DNA of 64,000 nucleotides from positions 5,908,001-5,972,000 of the forward strand of contig JAMKCF010000011.1 of assembly GCA_023634235.1 (NCBI GenBank), written 5' to 3'. Source of the DNA: Pisaster brevispinus. Its lineage: Eukaryota > Echinodermata > Asteroidea > Forcipulatida > Asteriidae. The notes below the pieces were generated by a model, which had not been told where the DNA came from, made no database searches, and worked only from the letters and a program-made list of their open reading frames with translations. Both the position numbers and the translations under genes were made by a program. This document shows, one piece after another, positions 58,851 through 64,000 of this stretch (its first letter is position 1; each line of letters begins with the position of its first letter).

Positions 58851-59518
58851 AGGGTTATTTATACCACCATCAGCTCCAAGAAAAAATGTGCTGTGGATTG
58901 AATTGTTCAGACCAAACCATGGTAAAGATCAATGTGAGGGAATTATATCAATTACAGACGACTCTCGTTATAACAAGACTGGTGTGACTGGACAAACTCT
59001 TTCTTTATAGCAAAACAAAATGTTACAGCAAAACAAAGAAACACAAAGCAGACAAAAAAATGTGGACTTCAGAATGTATTCTTTATAAGCAGGACCTCTT
59101 AATAACAATGATCTTTATAAGGAGGTTTGACTTGTATAATGCTCTCAACATTTTGAACAGATGAAAAGCATGGTATACATTATCATGCTGTCACCATCTT
59201 GGTCGTGTTCCCTGTATCCAATGTAAAAAGAGGAACCAGACTATTTCTCCTTCCAGCCTCAGTTTGGTTACATTGATTTGAATGGGGGAAAATCAAGATG
59301 GACGCACCATGATAATGGTCTATGTAACTCGTTCGAAAGCATCAGTCACCTGGAAACATTTTCGGTTCACACAATTATTTGTTGAGATGAAACTTTTTGA
59401 GAATTCAAAGAAATGTTTTCCTCATGAGCTTAAAGCTTGCCTCGTCTATCTAGAGTTGGTGGACTGGTATAAACTATCATGAGAATTATTCAAGTATCTC
59501 GAATGTAAAACTTTGAGA

Positions 59519-59693
59519 ATAGACCTTATGCACATGACGTCATTTCAGTAGGGCGCCCTCGCCTAGAGGTCAAAAGGAGGTTGTTTATTGGCCAATCCTG
59601 TGCGCCGCGCGTACAAATCTGTGCATTTTGAATGTTTCGACACCGTTTTACCTCTAAGATGGCGGCTGGATGACAACAACGCATAAGGTCTAT
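59519..59693. mobile_element. 175-bp TIR element
   Basis: Perfect 13-bp ends ATAGACCTTATGC and GCATAAGGTCTAT. Internal CGCCCTCGCCTAGAGGTCAAA and GTTTTACCTCTAAGATGGCG are partly complementary. One copy in this window. Confidence 0.8.
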
Positions 59694-59699
59694 AACATG

Positions 59700-62600
59700 T
59701 CAAATGCCTTGTGATGTACATGTATGAGCGGAATGGGCAGAATTCATTTAAGTGATAATTTTTGGAGTAAACTTTAGTGACGTGTTCTTATAAAAGAGGG
59801 AGAAAACATCACCTCTGAGTAAGAAATGCTGTACCATTTCTTGATTAGCTATTCACTTTTTTTAGGAATTATTGAAGTAAAAAAGTAACCTTTTCCGATG
59901 TTAAGAGAGGACGTTTTTGTATTTAAATAATATCAGTTTTGTAAATAAATTAAAGAACTTTTTAATTTAATTGTTTAGGATTTGTACTAAAATAAGAAAC
60001 AAAGGAACATTTCTCGCACGTTTGCCACCTAGGAGCAGCCTGTATAGTTGTACATGTATATTGGGAGTTTTTAACGAGCCTGAATATTCGAATAAAACTC
60101 GACCTAATTATCAAAGCAATTTTTAAAGGTATTTTTCGTGTGAATGTCTGGTTTATTTCGGTCGTAGGGGGCGCTTTTGTCAGACGCCTGAAAATCTGCT
60201 ACACGTACTCTTGATGAATAATTCATCCATAGTATTTTGAAGCCGGTATGCTGTTAGCCCACATTTACCCCCTTACCAAGCCAGTGTCTTTTTCCGCTGT
60301 AAAATCGATCATTCTCACCGCCCATCGCCTTGATTTGTGCAAGGTTTTGCTATAAAATGTGTCAAGTCAATCTATTTTGACACGGGAACGTGTCAGAGCA
60401 TGAGTTCTGCTTACCGCGAAATTATGCGCTAACGCTGCTGGTCATGAGCTGCCAACTCTCCCTGATTCTGCAGAAGTTTCCCAGAAAAATAAACCAATCT
60501 TTCCATGTTCTGATGAACATATTTCAGAATCTCTCTGATGATGGAAACTTTCCCCCCTATTAAGTTGAATGTTATTCTAAATATCTCCCTGATTGATGTA
60601 CAAAATCTCCATGATTTCAAGATGCAAATTGGTCGTTCTGCCGTGCAAAGCATACAGATATTATGGTAAAAGCAGAGGCCATGAAATTGGGGCACAGCAG
60701 GACGTGAACCCTCCCACCGGTCCGGTACTCTGGATCACTCACAGCTCTCCCACTTTACCCAAACACCGAAGACCACTGTAGAAACTTGACCATCTAATTC
60801 AATTTTGATTTTAAGAATAACACTAAAACTGCATGGGTGCCAATCGTTTATTTTAAATGCCAGAGTAGACTCGTTTCTGGATAAAAAGCTTACCACGAGA
60901 GCGGATACATAATTCAATAGCAGTCGGTTTTGGGATGGTTTTTTTTTAGTATTTAATTTTTGTATAAATTTGTACAATTTAGGCTTCTGTTCTTATTCAG
61001 GTAGGGTCATCTTTGGTGATTTCTATCCGAAAGCTTATCTTGTTATAATTATGGTGCTAGTAGTAGTAAGCATCCTGCGAAATTATTTCGTCTGAAATGC
61101 CCCCGTTTATTAGAAATCAATCAAAACATTTGAACATAAGCCTAATCAACACAGCCTCATTTGGACACTCCGCGGAATCCTTTGTTTACAGAAGACGAAA
61201 CAAAACTCTCGCACAAATCGAGAAATCGAAAATGTAGTGAAACTCTATAAAGCGCACCCAATTTCCCTTGTCTCTTGAGCAAACCTTAGCAGATCCTTTC
61301 AATTTCTTATCATCACAATCGTCATTGATCGGCCGAGGCCGGAGCCAATTGGCAAGCCACCCTCCACAAGGCCTTTTTGACGTTCATTAGGAATAGCGGG
61401 GTCTGTCATTTCACCTCCAAGGAGGTTCATATAAATGGGGTTAATTGGTGTAGGCCTAGTGTTTTCCTTGGTCTCACCTGTTCTTCTTCCCGTGTGTAAG
61501 GTGTCCACCAGACGAATCTAGACACTGGCTCTTCTTCATAAACATTATCCTTATAGCTTTGGAGTGATGCGGCAGGGCTAAGCGAAGTCAAAGACTGCTC
61601 GTGGATTGAGGCTCGGGCGCGTCTCATTCTTGTGACTCGCGTTTTTGGTTCACAACCGACAACAATCAAAACGAAATTTGTTCATTACTTCGTGAAAAAA
61701 AGGAGCGCAACACTACAGTGGGGTGGGGGACGGATGAGGTGCAGATGTTGCCCAAGACTCTGAAAAGTTACGGTTTTCTGGTTGTCATGAACAGTTTGAA
61801 AGCTTATACAAACTTGCTACCATAAAGTCCATAGAATTTTTACCGGGTCGCGGATGTACATCCGAAAAAAAGCGTATAGAGGCCTATCACACGACTCCAC
61901 GCAAACCAAGACTTGGGAAGAAGATATATCCTCCGTGGTTAAAGATCCTCCATGGTTGAAGCATGGAGGAAAGAATGATTCCTACATGGTCATGACTTAC
62001 AGGTATTATACAGAATTGGTAGAGCTGACAAAATAGTCGCACGCAGTGTTCATGTTTTGTGTGATCAACCTTAAACATGAAACTACAAACCTGTGAACAA
62101 ATTGAGCTTAATCGGTTGTGTGAGTCAAGAGAAAGTAGTGACAAAACATGCACAACTTTCAGCACGTACAGTAAATACATTGTGGTTATATGTAACCGAA
62201 ATCAGCTGGGGTTTCCAGATACAGTTTTCTCGAATGTGACTTCATTTCAGAGGGAACTATTTCACAGAAAAATGGTTCTAGTCTGAACTTCGTATAATCA
62301 GTAAGCTTTCAGACTAAATTTAAACAATGATGTTTTTTTTATTCCCTTACCCAAACCTTTAATGCTATATGTTAGGGCCTAGGCCTACGGTTAAAAAAAG
62401 CGTCCCACGCAAGAAAACCACAAGTTAACATCATGGCTAATGAGGAATCCCTTTCCCACCAAACTGAGATGGAACACTATCTTCCAAAAGAAGTCAGGCA
62501 CTGGAGGCGAAAGGAACATTGATAGAGGCCATACTGCTGTCATAAGAGTTTCAAAACCTGGGACTATTCCCCCCAAAATTGCTTGAATATTCGGTTGTTT

Positions 62601-63110
62601 TGTGGTTGTTGTTGTTGTTGTTGTTTTTTTTCTAGAAGTGAATGTCGGGTAGTAACGTGAACTATTTTATGCAAAATCGCGTTTTATTTTATATTCTACT
62701 TTGCGTGATGAAAGGTACATTTTAACAATGGGCTTGAATGCCTTGAAAGAGAGGCTCTGAGGCAATTTCAATTTTGTGGTGCACTAATTTTTTTTTTCAA
62801 TAGACGGAGTCCTTATTATAAAAATTGCAAGTCTCTTACCTCATGCTCAAACAATGTAAAGTGCCATTGTGTTTGACATCCTCCATGAAATTGCGAATTT
62901 TGTCAACATCCTAAAGCATCTAACGAAGTCGCACTTCAAATAATTGGTCTGTACATTTCTGTACAGGGAATAATTTGATTAGTTAATCCTGAATATTGAT
63001 GATATTCAATCGAAAAGGCCTTTTACTTGACCTTTGACTGACGCAATCATTCCTGTTTGGAATGTACGAACCCGTTTGTTTGACATCCAATGACGTCACG
63101 TTTCAAATCT
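59700..63110. other. gene-free segment
   Basis: No protein or RNA gene is recognised. AATAAA at 60091-60096 follows AT-rich DNA and could be a polyadenylation signal. A CCCTGATT-type repeat at 60455-60625 resembles 54120-54290. Several short minus ORFs (61299-61669, 61887-62180) match nothing I recognise. Confidence 0.45.
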
Positions 63111-63116
63111 AGCTCA

Positions 63117-63309
63117 GGGCCCAATTTCATAGAGCTGCTTAAGCACAAAAATTTGCTAAGCAAAATAAAATGTTGCTTACCAGAATAAGGTTACCAGCCA
63201 AACTAACATGTCACGTGTACAATTTGTGACTGGTATCCTGCTCATTTCTGCTTAGCAGGAAATTGTTAAGCATTATTTTCTGCTTAAGCAGCTCTATGAA
63301 ATTGGGCCC
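63117..63309. mobile_element. palindromic MITE family 2, 193 bp, near-consensus
   Basis: Best copy: ends GGGCCCAATTTCATAGAGCT and AGCTCTATGAAATTGGGCCC, with further inverted CTGCTTAAGCA on both sides. Internal AATAAGGTTACCAGCC and TGTGACTGGTATCCTGCTCA. The same length and orientation as 9771. Confidence 0.9.
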
Positions 63310-64000
63310 TGGAAGGGTATAAAATAAAATGACATTTATATCATTTTAACGAGACTTGTATTTTGGTTTCCATTTTCATAAAGGACCCTCTCTTAAAACT
63401 GAAAGTTTTGAAGAAAAATGGGAAGGCATTCGTTTGTTTATTTTGTTGGAGTGTTTGTTTGGGTTTTTAAATTTTAATTTTATGCAAACACTTTGTTGGT
63501 AAACGTCCATTCAAAAGACCTACTTTTAGTATTTGCCCAGTTCGGATACTTTGTTTTAAACTTTGACGAAAACTGCGGTCATTGACAAAAAGTACATTAT
63601 GTTTAAAAAAACAAACTTGCAAATTGTGCATTGGTTAAATGGAATTCAAGGTCTTCTTCAATTTTCTCTTTCATTAAGTATAAGTGCAAATTCTTTATTA
63701 AAAATGAAAGCAGAGATCATCTATCGCCTCAATCGTCGTTGTTCGGTTCGGTTTTAAGTCTTCGCTAAAGTGAAATGACAACATTGGTTGAGCAAATTCC
63801 TTCTCAAACAGACCACCACACAACCAACCTGTTGTTAAATCGTCAAATCTGGTTTCACGATTCAGTGAAAACAGCGTGGAGATGTTTAAGTCCGACCTCC
63901 ACCTGTTCACTTAGTAAAGCCCCAAAATATCATTAGCGAATCTCCAGGTGGCGGGCCTAGTTTGCCGGAAAATGTTCCAAAATTTGGGCTTCAGAAAAAA

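Noticed and set aside
61299..61669. Possible small minus-strand gene
   Set aside because: Two short overlapping ORFs with no recognised domain, no splice-supported extension and no codon-use signal I can judge by eye.

Overview
The window is eukaryotic nuclear DNA: GT-AG introns, low gene density, many non-coding dispersed repeats and intron-containing tRNA-Tyr genes. The two recognisable proteins read like invertebrate-deuterostome versions of conserved metazoan genes. Together with the abundance of short palindromic elements, this suggests a marine deuterostome, most likely an echinoderm such as a sea star. The phylum is my inference; the sequence does not prove it.

Layout. (1) 94-12796, + strand: the last 14 coding exons of a NEDD4-family HECT E3 ubiquitin ligase (last WW domain plus the complete HECT domain). 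The gene begins before the window. Its introns hold four large minisatellites and many MITE/SINE-like copies. (2) 12797-24100: putative 3'UTR and then intergenic DNA made largely of dispersed foldback elements. (3) 24105-28105: seven intact + strand tRNA-Tyr(GTA) genes, four of them inside a roughly 631-bp tandem repeat that also carries a CTG/TTG-rich tract. (4) 28106-33388: unassigned DNA with broken tRNA pieces, MITEs and a GC-rich palindrome. (5) 33389-35102: five intact minus-strand tRNA-Tyr genes plus one broken gene and several 3'-half remnants. (6) 36499-51243, + strand: a complete 16-exon MAU2 (SCC4) cohesin-loader gene encoding 596 residues, including an 18-nt microexon. (7) 51244-64000: AT-rich DNA, possibly long MAU2 3'UTR at first, then intergenic DNA with further foldback elements and no recognisable gene.

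The two protein genes have no obvious functional link: one is a ubiquitin ligase acting on membrane and signalling substrates, the other a chromosome-cohesion factor. The tRNA-Tyr arrays lie between them in opposite orientations. The most unusual content is (a) twelve intact tRNA-Tyr genes of two intron and stem classes with compensatory base pairs, (b) elements whose two ends are inverted tRNA-like sequences, (c) a large palindromic element family with nested insertions, and (d) minisatellites that run right up to splice sites or have expanded inside a MITE. I found no rRNA gene, CRISPR array, virus or intact transposase/reverse-transcriptase gene.
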